Assembly: GCF_001894745.1 (NCBI RefSeq)
Contig: NZ_BBYF01000002.1
Coordinates: 372,001 to 436,000 of the forward strand
Length of the DNA: 64,000 nt
Source of the DNA: Paenibacillus sp. NAIST15-1
Lineage (GTDB): Bacteria; Bacillota; Bacilli; Paenibacillales; Paenibacillaceae
Direction: 5' to 3'
In this document: in pieces, positions 19,901 through 28,117 of the stretch
Numbering within the stretch: the first letter of the stretch is position 1
How the letters are laid out: each line of letters opens with the position of its first letter
Made by a program: the position numbers and the translations under genes
The notes under the pieces: model-generated
Told to the model about the DNA's origin: nothing
Database searches by the model: none
The model's input: only the letters and a program-made list of their open reading frames with translations

Positions 19901-20897
19901 CAGTCCGCGGCTATTTCCGATTTCGAGCTTGCAGGCATTGGAGGGCAAGCAGCAAGCACAGAAGGACAAGATTAGAACGTCGGGTATTGGTGAGTTTGAG
20001 CAGTCATTCCTAGAGTTTGCAGGCAATGAGCTGACTCAGCTCAGTATTCATTCGGCTCACAATAGTCTGGATAGGGCAGCAAGACAGCTGAAGGCGATGT
20101 GGGATGCCTCACATGCCGATGCAGCAGAGCGTGAACGGGAAGTCATTCGTTATCAAGCATTGGCCGAACAAGCGCGTCGCAGCTGCACGGAGTGGCTGGA
20201 GCGAGATGAATCAAGCCTATTCCAGCAGGAAGCAGATGAATTGCTCTACCATGTGGGTCAACGATTGCAATTCCGCTTCGGTGATATGTTCTCTCACGCC
20301 TTCAATCCGGCTTCCCTGCGCAGAGATGATCGGGATATAGATAGTGCGCTGCAGCGCTGTTATGTGGAATGGATTCGCCTATTTAGCAAAGAGCTTGCGA
20401 ATGAACTGTATGCGACCTCATTGCGGATGGAGCAAGGGGCCAAGAAGATGGTGATGAGCTATCACAATCGTCTGCAGCAAGCCATAACGGAGCAGCTGCC
20501 CGGATACTCACCGGCTGATGTGGATATGGGGGCTTGGCCAACGCCAGAGGTATCAGGTGAGCTGGACTTGCCGAATGTAACAACGCGGTGGATTCGTGGT
20601 TATTTCCGCAATAGTAAGGCCTTTTTCGAAGGCAGCGGTCGCAGCGAACTTAGACAGGCGCTGGAGCTGCAGGCGATGCAGGCGGTTAAGCGGGTAACAG
20701 AAGCTCATCGGGAACAATTTATCGAACATATCCTCACTCACTATAATAAGGTCATTCAAAAGTCCTACAAGGAGCTGTCAGACGCGTTGGATCTGTATAT
20801 GGAAAGATTGAACAATGCGCTGCATGCAAAAGTGGATGAAGAATTGCTTCAAGCTGTGATTAGTGCTTTGGAAGAGGTTATTTCGACAGATTCATAA
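16980..20897 (+). CDS. Double bacterial dynamin, DynA-like
   Basis: 1305 residues with two complete dynamin modules in one chain. Module 1: P-loop GHFSAGKSS (63-71), switch threonine in IPTSANV, DTPGVDST, and NQIDK as G4. Module 2 (from about residue 700): GAFSAGKSS, PNPTTAAIN, DTPGADSINARHT, and NASD as G4. Long helical regions follow each. The modules are joined by a hydrophilic, low-complexity linker (about 590-680). Bacillus DynA has the same fused layout; it tethers and fuses membranes and helps protect against membrane damage and phage. GAGGGAG precedes the ATG. It stands alone between terminators. Somewhat longer than the roughly 1200 residues I recall for DynA. Confidence 0.92.
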   Translation: MEKMNARLHTNSAIVERDSDELGKWLKHTADQMRHRGDVQHAEKMIELAKKWQEAIVMVTFCGHFSAGKSSVINALCGKQLLPSSPIPTSANVVTLRYGERQARVLRRSEQDGTVLEEPVQFEQLDDVCRDGAGIERVVLFDEIDWMKQGVALLDTPGVDSTDAAHRAATEEAMHLADIVFYVTDYNHVQSETNFAFAKEVADAGKPLIWIVNQIDKHREQELTFESYQSDVRSALDAWQLKPEGVFYISVRQPEHPLNEWNALEAYVRQTARERLPLVRYGILRAARELVSAHAKVLKEPFVSKREQLVERIGDEASLAAWKEQLHLTEQRIAELTAQEQEVNASFQKKVQQLLSNANVTPAVMREQAQRYLESRKPGFKVGFLFSSAKTDNERTQRLQSFTSIWKEGLRANVEVHLIQMIRSLAEEVGANEQEASAAMEQAMPDLGDSWLADSVSEGASGSPEYTLNYCRSIADEARAMLRRAALTVAEPLLEIKLRQYREELTRAESKLASMSELSLEFSEVENRLQATTGIESELVQAIQLWLPADKLECGWMGLLPDIHSLKQQANSKEKVVGQQHAAEARNQERVRNAPAESGIIDHVQQRRSDKQAIVESWLELSTEADGLGTSGNLDRHAQDQSFAKDSERNLTTDHGSAPSGTEQRSEAAAPSQVRGKLIHTAQKLEQAAGVLERLESMQMLAAEMREKAKRLDENRFTVALFGAFSAGKSSFANALIGQDALPVSPNPTTAAINTIEAATDEHPHGTARVTMKREAKLLDDLRYALETLGEPNASTMDMDEVLHSLARIRPETIHPSGRPYYRFIQAVDRGIDEARGLLGQELMVDEAQYRLFVSDESRSAFVERIDLFIDSELTRQGFVFVDTPGADSINARHTGVAFEYMKQADIILFVTYYNHAFSQADRQFLTQLGRVKDAFELDKMFFVVNASDLAASPEELSSVLDYVEDRLREFGVRSPRLFPISSLQALEGKQQAQKDKIRTSGIGEFEQSFLEFAGNELTQLSIHSAHNSLDRAARQLKAMWDASHADAAEREREVIRYQALAEQARRSCTEWLERDESSLFQQEADELLYHVGQRLQFRFGDMFSHAFNPASLRRDDRDIDSALQRCYVEWIRLFSKELANELYATSLRMEQGAKKMVMSYHNRLQQAITEQLPGYSPADVDMGAWPTPEVSGELDLPNVTTRWIRGYFRNSKAFFEGSGRSELRQALELQAMQAVKRVTEAHREQFIEHILTHYNKVIQKSYKELSDALDLYMERLNNALHAKVDEELLQAVISALEEVISTDS

Positions 20898-20961
20898 AAG
20901 CATCCAAGTCAAGAGATGAATTCACGCGGAATCGATATCAAAACCGTATAAATTGCGTTCA

Positions 20962-21000
20962 AACGCTTACTGGGCATATGCTCGGTAAGCGTTCTTTGTT
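20962..21000 (+). terminator. Probable terminator of the dynamin gene
   Basis: AACGCTTAC and GTAAGCGTT pair around a 14-nt loop, followed by CTTTGTT. The T run is weak. Confidence 0.7.
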
Positions 21001-21183
21001 GAATAATGAACGACAAGTCAGTAAATCAGACGATTTAAAAGAAATGAATGGATATGTTACTGCAAAGCTCGGAAAAATCGGGCACAAACGGCATTATGAT
21101 GAAATTGGCGTTTTGCTGTTGTGTTTTCATGATGATAAACTGCATTACATCTCACGAGAACGTAGAAAAGGGGAGGAGAAATC

Positions 21184-22980
21184 ATGAACGTCTTCAAGCG
21201 GCTAAGCACTTTTTACTGGCCGAAAAAAGGCTACCTATTCGTATCTATACTTTGCTTGATGGCGGCAACAGCGCTCGGATTGGTGTATCCCAATATGCTG
21301 CGCATCTTGATTGACGACGTCATAGCAAAAGAACGATTCGATTGGGTGCCTTGGCTGTCATTGACGGTGGTCGTCGTTGTCAGCATCAAAGGCACCCTCA
21401 CATTTTTACACGGCTATTTTGGCGGTCGTCTAGGCAACTATGTTGCCTACGAAATGAGAAATGCCTGCTATCGCAAGCTGCAATTCCTTTCATTCCGCTA
21501 CTATGACAAGGCAAGAACAGGGGATTTGATGTCCCGCTTGACTGCAGATCTTGAAGGGATACGCAACTTTGTTGGGTTCGGCTTCGCACAAATTTTGAAT
21601 ATGGTGCTGATGGTTCTTTTTGGCGCTGGAATGATGTTCTCAATTGATTGGAAGTTAACGCTAACAACGCTTATCCCAATACCGCTGTTGATTCTAGTCG
21701 CGCTTCGGTTCGAATCTAAGATACATCCGGCCTTCCGCGAAATGCGCGTCGCCTTCAGCCGCCTGACAACGGCAGTACAGGAGAATATTACGGGCGTTCG
21801 TACAGTCAAATCTTTCGCGCGTGAAAGCCATGAAGTTGATAAATTCTCTATACGGTCTGAAGCGTATAAGGAAAATCAAATTCATGCTGCGACACTATGG
21901 GGACGATACTTCCCTGTGATGGAACTTCTTGCTTGCTGCTGTGTGGTCATGCTGCTTGCGCTTGGCGGAACGAAGGTCATTAACAAAGAGCTGTCGCTTG
22001 GTGAATTAGTTGCCTTCTTCAGTATGATCTGGTACATCATTGGCCCGATGTGGGGAATTGGCTTCCATATCAATAACTATACGCAATCGAAGGCATCTGG
22101 AGAGCGTGTGCTGGAACTGCTGGATACCCCAATTGACATTGCGAACAATGATCGTGCGGTTGTATTGAATGATGAAGAAGTTAAGGGACATGTTCAATTC
22201 AAAGATGTTACCTTCCGCTATGAAGGTGATGTAAACGCTCTTAGCCACATTACGCTAGACGCAACACCTGGGAAGGTGATTGGATTGCTTGGCGGTACAG
22301 GAGCGGGCAAGTCAACAATTATTCAACTGCTCATGCGCGCGTATGATGTGAAGTCAGGTAGCATTATGCTGGATGGTCATGATATTCGAGACTTGGATGT
22401 GAAGAGTCTCCGCAGTCAGATGGCTACCGTATTCCAAGAGACATTCCTGTTCTCATCTTCGATCTATAACAACATTGCTTACGGACGAGATGATGTGACC
22501 GAAGAAGAAGTGGTTCGAGCAGCGAAGCTTGCGCAAGCACACGACTTCATTATGGAGCTGCCGCTTGGCTATGATACGATTGTGGGCGAACGCGGTATGG
22601 GACTCTCAGGCGGTCAGAAGCAGCGGATTGCGATTGCCCGCGCGCTGCTGAAGGATCCGAAGATTTTGATTTTGGATGACGCAACAAGTGCCGTTGACAT
22701 GGATACTGAACATGCGATTCAGGCTGGCTTCCAAGAGGTTATGCGTGGACGTACGGTATTTATAATCGCACACCGTATCTCGTCGCTGCGGCATGCAGAT
22801 GAGATTCTGGTATTGGATCAAGGGAGCATCGCGCAGAGAGGTACTCATGAGCAATTGATTGAGGTGCCGGGTACCTATCAAGATGTATATCGTATTCAGT
22901 ATGCTGATAAGTTTGAGTCAGAAGATCAGATGGATTCTACCACCGATGGAACGTCGAACAGAGAGCAGGTGAGAGTATGA
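21184..22980 (+). CDS. Heterodimeric ABC exporter, degenerate-site subunit
   Basis: 598 residues: six membrane helices (about 15-310) then an ATPase domain. Walker A is GGTGAGKST. The signature LSGGQKQ is canonical, but Walker B reads ILILDDATSAVD, with Asp in place of the catalytic Glu. In heterodimeric exporters (BmrCD, TM287/288, YfiBC type) this subunit supplies the degenerate nucleotide site, and here the partner follows with a 4-nt overlap. The likely role is multidrug or lipid export. A strong GGGGAGGAG precedes the ATG. No leader peptide like BmrB was established in the 280 nt upstream. Confidence 0.93.
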   Translation: MNVFKRLSTFYWPKKGYLFVSILCLMAATALGLVYPNMLRILIDDVIAKERFDWVPWLSLTVVVVVSIKGTLTFLHGYFGGRLGNYVAYEMRNACYRKLQFLSFRYYDKARTGDLMSRLTADLEGIRNFVGFGFAQILNMVLMVLFGAGMMFSIDWKLTLTTLIPIPLLILVALRFESKIHPAFREMRVAFSRLTTAVQENITGVRTVKSFARESHEVDKFSIRSEAYKENQIHAATLWGRYFPVMELLACCCVVMLLALGGTKVINKELSLGELVAFFSMIWYIIGPMWGIGFHINNYTQSKASGERVLELLDTPIDIANNDRAVVLNDEEVKGHVQFKDVTFRYEGDVNALSHITLDATPGKVIGLLGGTGAGKSTIIQLLMRAYDVKSGSIMLDGHDIRDLDVKSLRSQMATVFQETFLFSSSIYNNIAYGRDDVTEEEVVRAAKLAQAHDFIMELPLGYDTIVGERGMGLSGGQKQRIAIARALLKDPKILILDDATSAVDMDTEHAIQAGFQEVMRGRTVFIIAHRISSLRHADEILVLDQGSIAQRGTHEQLIEVPGTYQDVYRIQYADKFESEDQMDSTTDGTSNREQVRV

Positions 22981-24857
22981 GTGGAGCACGATTCACAGCA
23001 GCATCCACGGCGGCGAGCCCGGCGAATGAAGACGAGAACACAGCTGCGGAGAACGCAGAACGTAAGCGTTCCCGATTCGTCTATCAAGATGATGAAGCAA
23101 TAGAAAAGCCGTTCAACTGGGCTCAGATGCGTCGCCTGCTGGTGTACATGAAGCCGTATAAACGCCAACTGCTGCCGGTATTGTTGGTAATGATGGTTCT
23201 GGGTACGCTTACGAAACTGGCAATCCCATTTCTCATCAGCTATGCCATTGACCATGCGATACAGCCCGCTGACGGAAACCCATCGCTGCATATGCTGTAT
23301 ATGATCGCGGGAACGGTGTTTGGACTTTATATTGTGCAGTGGGGCGCCAATGCGTTCCGCATCAAATTTATGAATGTGATTGGCCAGCGCATTATTCATG
23401 ATTTGCGAGGGGATCTGTTCAAGCACATTCAGAAGCTGTCATTCCATTTCTATGACAAACGTCCAGCTGGTTCCGTGCTAGTGCGCGTGACGAACGACGT
23501 CAACTCCTTGCAGGAACTGTTCACGAACGGTGCTGTCAACACTCTAATTGATTGCATGCAGCTGGCAGGTATTATCATTATCCTCTTGTTCTTAAATGTT
23601 CAGCTTGCACTGGCAGTTATGATTACGGTTCCAATCATGTTCTTAGTGTCGACGAAGCTGCGGAAGAAGATCCGCTTCGCTTGGCAGGACGTCCGCATGA
23701 AGCAATCGCGGATTAATTCTCACTTGAACGAGGCGATCCAAGGCGTTCGTGTCACTCAAGCGTATACACAAGAAAAGCAGAACATGGAATTCTTCGATCA
23801 TATGAACAATGTGAATAAGAAGTCTTGGGATCGCGCTTCTGCCATGAACCAATCGTTCGGCCCTGTTATCGAGATAACAAGTGCTGTAGGTGCATTTATT
23901 CTATTCATGTACGGTTCCTATTTGATTCAGAGCCATGTGATTACAGTTGGGGTACTATTCGCATTTGCTCAGTACATCGGGAACTTCTGGGAACCTATTA
24001 ATCGCTTGGGGCAAATGTATTCGCAAATGCTAATTGCTATGGCTTCTTCGGAACGCATCTTTGAATTTATGGATGAACAGCCATCTATTGAGGATACAGC
24101 GAAATCAAAAGTGCTTCCACCAATCCATGGCGATGTGGAATTCGAGAACATAATGTTCGAATACGAGAAGGGACGTCCCGCGTTGAAAGGCATTTCATTA
24201 TCAGCCAAGGCAGGCGAGTCCATCGCGTTAGTCGGACACACAGGTTCCGGTAAGAGCACGATTATCAATTTGTTGTGCCGATTTTACGATACGACAGAAG
24301 GCCGTGTCACTATTGACGGTCATGATATTAAGCAAGTTACAATTGAAAGTCTGAGGTCGCAGGTTGGTATTGTATTGCAAGATACCTTCATCTTCTCCGG
24401 GACGATACGAGATAATATTCGCTTCGGTCGACTCGATGCAACGGATGCGGAGGTAGAAGCGGCAGCACGGGCCGTGTATGCGCATGACTTCATTGCAAGT
24501 ATGAAAGATGGCTATGACACTGAGGTCGAGGAACGCGGGAATGTGCTGTCCATGGGTCAGCGTCAGCTTATCTCGTTCGCACGTGCCTTGCTTGCAAACC
24601 CTAGAATATTGATTCTTGATGAAGCGACTGCAAGTATTGATACCGAGACCGAATTGAAAATTCAAGAAGCATTGAAGACGTTGCTGCAGGGTAGAACCTC
24701 CTTCATTATTGCGCACAGGTTGTCTACGATTCGCAATTGTGACAATATCGTTGTGCTTGATCATGGGGTTATTCAGGAACAAGGTACGCATGATCAATTG
24801 ATGAACCTGCGTGGTACTTATTACAATCTAGTAGCGGCTCAGTATAAGTACATGTAG
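22977..24857 (+). CDS. Heterodimeric ABC exporter, catalytic-site subunit
   Basis: 626 residues: a hydrophilic charged N-terminus (about 1-45), six membrane helices (45-350), then an ATPase domain. Walker A is GHTGSGKST. Walker B is ILILDEATASID with the catalytic Glu, while the signature is LSMGQRQ instead of LSGGQ. This is the mirror image of its partner: one canonical ATP site is formed by this Walker B and the partner's signature. It overlaps the upstream gene by 4 nt (ATGA). Confidence 0.93.
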   Translation: MSGARFTAASTAASPANEDENTAAENAERKRSRFVYQDDEAIEKPFNWAQMRRLLVYMKPYKRQLLPVLLVMMVLGTLTKLAIPFLISYAIDHAIQPADGNPSLHMLYMIAGTVFGLYIVQWGANAFRIKFMNVIGQRIIHDLRGDLFKHIQKLSFHFYDKRPAGSVLVRVTNDVNSLQELFTNGAVNTLIDCMQLAGIIIILLFLNVQLALAVMITVPIMFLVSTKLRKKIRFAWQDVRMKQSRINSHLNEAIQGVRVTQAYTQEKQNMEFFDHMNNVNKKSWDRASAMNQSFGPVIEITSAVGAFILFMYGSYLIQSHVITVGVLFAFAQYIGNFWEPINRLGQMYSQMLIAMASSERIFEFMDEQPSIEDTAKSKVLPPIHGDVEFENIMFEYEKGRPALKGISLSAKAGESIALVGHTGSGKSTIINLLCRFYDTTEGRVTIDGHDIKQVTIESLRSQVGIVLQDTFIFSGTIRDNIRFGRLDATDAEVEAAARAVYAHDFIASMKDGYDTEVEERGNVLSMGQRQLISFARALLANPRILILDEATASIDTETELKIQEALKTLLQGRTSFIIAHRLSTIRNCDNIVVLDHGVIQEQGTHDQLMNLRGTYYNLVAAQYKYM

Positions 24858-24940
24858 TCGCACCGCGTGTAGCGATAGAGCGATTCTGCTGTTTGTAATT
24901 GCTTCTGTGTTTTGTACAATCGTATAGGAAATTGATGAAA

Positions 24941-24973
24941 GAGGCGGCCGAATTGATCGGTCGCCTCCCTTGT
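24941..24973 (+). terminator. Rho-independent terminator of the ABC exporter operon
   Basis: GAGGCGGCCG pairs with CGGTCGCCTC around AATTGAT, with one mismatch, followed by CCTTGTT. Confidence 0.7.
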
Positions 24974-25075
24974 TGCCAGGGAACGTGGTAACAGATGACT
25001 CAGTTTGCAAATAGGAACCTGAACAGGTAATGTAAAGGGAGAACAGAGTTCAGGGATTGAGACAGGAGGACTAGG

Positions 25076-25897
25076 ATGAGTCGTAAAACGGCATCGCGGC
25101 AATGGTTATGGATTGCTTCATGTGGCGTGGGATGTACGCTGCTCTTGCTCGTTGGCTTCGGACTTGGAATTGCGGATATTATCTATCCTGCTTCTGTTCC
25201 GTTTGCGGATGCGCCTGGGGTGAAGACTTCACCGACAACAGATACCGCCACTCACTCGGAGCAAGAGATACGGATCGCTGCTCTTGGGGATTCTTTGACA
25301 AGAGGTACTGGCGACGGGACGGGACAAGGATATGTACGACGTGTGTTGAGTACGCTTGAGAAGAGCAAGGAGAAGCCGGTTACGCTTCTGAACAATCTGG
25401 CAGTGAACGGGCTTCGTGCAGATCAGCTTGTGGAACGAATAGAGAAGGATAGTGCGGGTTATGTATTGAAGCAAGCGAATGTCATCCTACTAACGATTGG
25501 CGGCAATGACTTATTCCAAGGTGCTCAATCGGAACAGATGAGCGCCAAGGAAATGCAGCTCGATACACTCATAGCCAAGGTGGATGCTGGCATTGTCCAC
25601 TTGAAACAGGTGCTGACTCAACTGCGTAAATGGAACCCGGATGCGCTTATCATCTATGTAGGACTGTATAATCCATTCTCGGATCTGCAGGCGATGCGTG
25701 AAATAGGAAATGCCGTCGTTCAGAAATGGAACGATTCAGCTTATGCGTTTATCAATAAGGACAAGAATATGATGATGGTTCCAACCTACGATTTGTTCCA
25801 GCGGAACAGCAGCAAATATTTATCTTCTGATCATTTTCATCCTAATGGAGACGGATATGATGCCATTGCGAAGCGGATTGTGCAGAGCATTCAATAA
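25076..25897 (+). CDS. SGNH/GDSL-family hydrolase, membrane-anchored
   Basis: 273 residues. One N-terminal hydrophobic segment (about 10-35) acts as signal or anchor. The SGNH blocks are all present: GDSLTRG (nucleophile Ser), a glycine in LAVNG, GGND, and D-x-x-H in SSDHFHPNGDGY. These enzymes are extracellular esterases or lipases; Bacillus YpmR-type proteins look similar. CAGGAGG lies 6 nt upstream of the ATG. It is followed on the same strand by a two-gene ABC-2 system, perhaps in one transcript. Confidence 0.88.
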   Translation: MSRKTASRQWLWIASCGVGCTLLLLVGFGLGIADIIYPASVPFADAPGVKTSPTTDTATHSEQEIRIAALGDSLTRGTGDGTGQGYVRRVLSTLEKSKEKPVTLLNNLAVNGLRADQLVERIEKDSAGYVLKQANVILLTIGGNDLFQGAQSEQMSAKEMQLDTLIAKVDAGIVHLKQVLTQLRKWNPDALIIYVGLYNPFSDLQAMREIGNAVVQKWNDSAYAFINKDKNMMMVPTYDLFQRNSSKYLSSDHFHPNGDGYDAIAKRIVQSIQ

Positions 25898-25933
25898 TAG
25901 AAGGACACTAGAGGACGGCCAGGAGGTGGCTTA

Positions 25934-26902
25934 GTGATGGAGCATGCGAAGGAAGTTATATTATCAGTAGAACATGTGAAGAAGAAAATAGGCTCTAAGC
26001 TGATTATCAAGGATGTAACTTTCGAGGTTCGAGCAGGCGAAATTTTTGGCTTCCTCGGGCCGAATGGGTCTGGCAAGACAACGACTATTCGAATGCTGGT
26101 GGACTTGATTACTCCCACTTCAGGCCGGATTCAAGTATGTGGTCTGGATGTGAATCGAGATCCGGAGCGGGCCCTGCGGCATGTTGGCTGTATTGTAGAG
26201 AACCCGGAAATGTATAACTTTCTGACAGGATGGGAAAATTTAGAACATTTCGCGCGGATGGTAAGCGGCATTGGTCAAGAACGCATTCAAGAAGTTGTCG
26301 AGATCGTTGGGTTGTCGAATCGAATTCATGATAAAGTGAAGACCTATTCGTTAGGGATGAGACAACGGCTTGGGATCGCGCAAGCTTTGCTTGCTGAACC
26401 GAAGCTGCTCATTCTGGATGAACCCACGAATGGATTGGATCCACTCGGCATTAAGGAGCTGCGATCATTTATCCGTACGCTGGCTGACAGTGGTATGGCT
26501 GTGTTCGTCTCGAGTCACTTGTTAAGTGAAATTCAACTAATGTGTGATCGCGTTGCGATTATCAGCCATGGTGAAGTGCTTGCTGTAGATGATGTCGAAC
26601 AGCTGCTTACGGGACGCAATCAGTTTGTAGTATGGCAGGCACAGCCTGCGGAGCGGGCTATGGAGCTGTTAGCAGAAAACGACGGGGTTACAATCTATAG
26701 CCGAGAGACAGCGCCGATTGACGAGTCCACCTTGATCGGGATACCTGACTACGCAATCGTAACGGAAACTGCACCGGACATCATTCCAGAACTGAATCGC
26801 AAGATGATGGATGCCGGCATCCAAATCGAAGGAATCCAGCATATTATGCCTACCCTAGAACAGCTATTTCTAGAATTAACGGAGGGTGAACGCATTGAGT
26901 AG
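25934..26902 (+). CDS. ABC-2 type transporter ATP-binding protein
   Basis: 322 residues. Walker A GPNGSGKTT, a DrrA/CcmA-like ATPase with signature YSLGMRQRLGIAQALL, Walker B LLILDEPTNGLDP, and the switch histidine in SSHLLSE. The last 90 residues form the extra C-terminal domain common in such subunits. GTG 25934 is 7 nt after AGGAGG and ATG 25937 is 10 nt after it, so either could be the start. It is coupled to the permease gene. The substrate is unknown; bacitracin or lantibiotic export and membrane adaptation are typical for the family. Confidence 0.92.
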   Translation: MMEHAKEVILSVEHVKKKIGSKLIIKDVTFEVRAGEIFGFLGPNGSGKTTTIRMLVDLITPTSGRIQVCGLDVNRDPERALRHVGCIVENPEMYNFLTGWENLEHFARMVSGIGQERIQEVVEIVGLSNRIHDKVKTYSLGMRQRLGIAQALLAEPKLLILDEPTNGLDPLGIKELRSFIRTLADSGMAVFVSSHLLSEIQLMCDRVAIISHGEVLAVDDVEQLLTGRNQFVVWQAQPAERAMELLAENDGVTIYSRETAPIDESTLIGIPDYAIVTETAPDIIPELNRKMMDAGIQIEGIQHIMPTLEQLFLELTEGERIE

Positions 26903-27884
26903 CTTGCTGCCGCTTATCCACAATGAGACATTAAAAGTGTTGAAGAAAAAACGATTTTATGTCATCATGCTCATATTGATCGTGTTAATTCCTGTCTTCA
27001 CATATGCGCAAATGAAGATGGCGGAAAATAGTAGGGAGAAGTTCAAAGAGGACTGGAGACTGGAGTTGCAGCAGCGCATCACCGATATTCAAAATTCGCT
27101 CGGAAGCGACCGAATACCCGAAGAGTGGAAGAAGTATCGGCTCATTATGCTGCAGCAGCTGCAATATTATTTGGACCATGATGTGAATCCGAGTGAGCCG
27201 AACGGGGTGACATTTACCCGTACTTTTATGGACAATGCAGTAACTCTGTTCATTCCGCTGCTTGTTATGGCGATTGCTTCGGACATCGTTTCATCGGAGC
27301 GGTCTACCGGCACGATCAAGATGCTGCTGACTAGGCCGGTTCGCAGGTGGAAGGTGTTAATGAGCAAATGGATTGTCCTGATGATGTTTACCGGAATCAT
27401 TGTCGTGATGACAGCACTGCTTGCTTATTTGATTTCAGGGGCGGTCTTCGGGTATGGAGGCTGGTCTTTTCCGATATTTACCGGATTCTCGGTAGCGGGC
27501 ACGAACGTGGATTTCAATGCCGTACATACGCTTCCCTCATGGCTGTACTTGCTTATGCAATGTGGCCTTATCTGGTTCTCCAGCATCGTAGTCGCAGCAC
27601 TTGGGTTTATGATATCTGTGCTCGTCCGGAGCACAGCAGCAAGTATTGTAACCTTAATGGCAACCCTGATTGCAGGTACCATCTTGTATAATATGGCCTC
27701 TTCTTGGCCGACTGCCAAATATCTGTTCATGATTAACTTGAAATTGACGGACTATATGGCGGGTACACCGGCCCCTGTAGAAGGGATGAGCTTGCCGTTC
27801 TCGCTTGCTGTATTAAGTGTATGGGGCATTATTTCCCTATTCATTGCATTCCGTGTCTTTACGAAACAGGACATCTTGAATTAA
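26895..27884 (+). CDS. ABC-2 type transporter permease
   Basis: 329 residues with about six membrane helices: one near the N-terminus (FYVIMLILIVLIPVFTYA), a large loop, then five in the C-terminal part. The frame is open from a GTG at 26886, but GGAGG (26881-26885) abuts that codon. The TTG at 26895 is spaced 9 nt from it and is the better start. The gene overlaps its ATPase by 8 nt, which fits coupled translation of the two halves. Confidence 0.85.
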   Translation: MSSLLPLIHNETLKVLKKKRFYVIMLILIVLIPVFTYAQMKMAENSREKFKEDWRLELQQRITDIQNSLGSDRIPEEWKKYRLIMLQQLQYYLDHDVNPSEPNGVTFTRTFMDNAVTLFIPLLVMAIASDIVSSERSTGTIKMLLTRPVRRWKVLMSKWIVLMMFTGIIVVMTALLAYLISGAVFGYGGWSFPIFTGFSVAGTNVDFNAVHTLPSWLYLLMQCGLIWFSSIVVAALGFMISVLVRSTAASIVTLMATLIAGTILYNMASSWPTAKYLFMINLKLTDYMAGTPAPVEGMSLPFSLAVLSVWGIISLFIAFRVFTKQDILN

Positions 27885-27916
27885 AATATACAAGAATGCG
27901 AAACATCTGTTTGCAT

Positions 27917-27962
27917 CCGGACGATATAAGTAATGGGGCATTTTGTTGTTCCTCTCGTCCGG
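27917..27962. repeat. Inverted repeat after the ABC-2 genes
   Basis: CCGGACGA and TCGTCCGG pair perfectly around a 30-nt loop; no T run follows directly. It could be a weak terminator or a leader structure for parE. Confidence 0.35.
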
Positions 27963-28117
27963 CAGCGGCAGATTTTCTTTTGCCAACGAAGGCTGGAACG
28001 CTAATAAGGTAGCATTTTATTTATGAAGTACGCATTTGGTATGAAGCACGTATTATGGTATGGAACGCGCATGATTATTGATTATGCACTACATGTATTT
28101 TTGAAGGAGGAGCATGA

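Noticed and set aside
20978-21187. 69-codon reading frame upstream of the ABC exporter genes
   Set aside because: It starts inside the dynamin terminator, has no ribosome binding site and no recognisable product. A BmrB-like leader peptide was considered, but no attenuator follows it.
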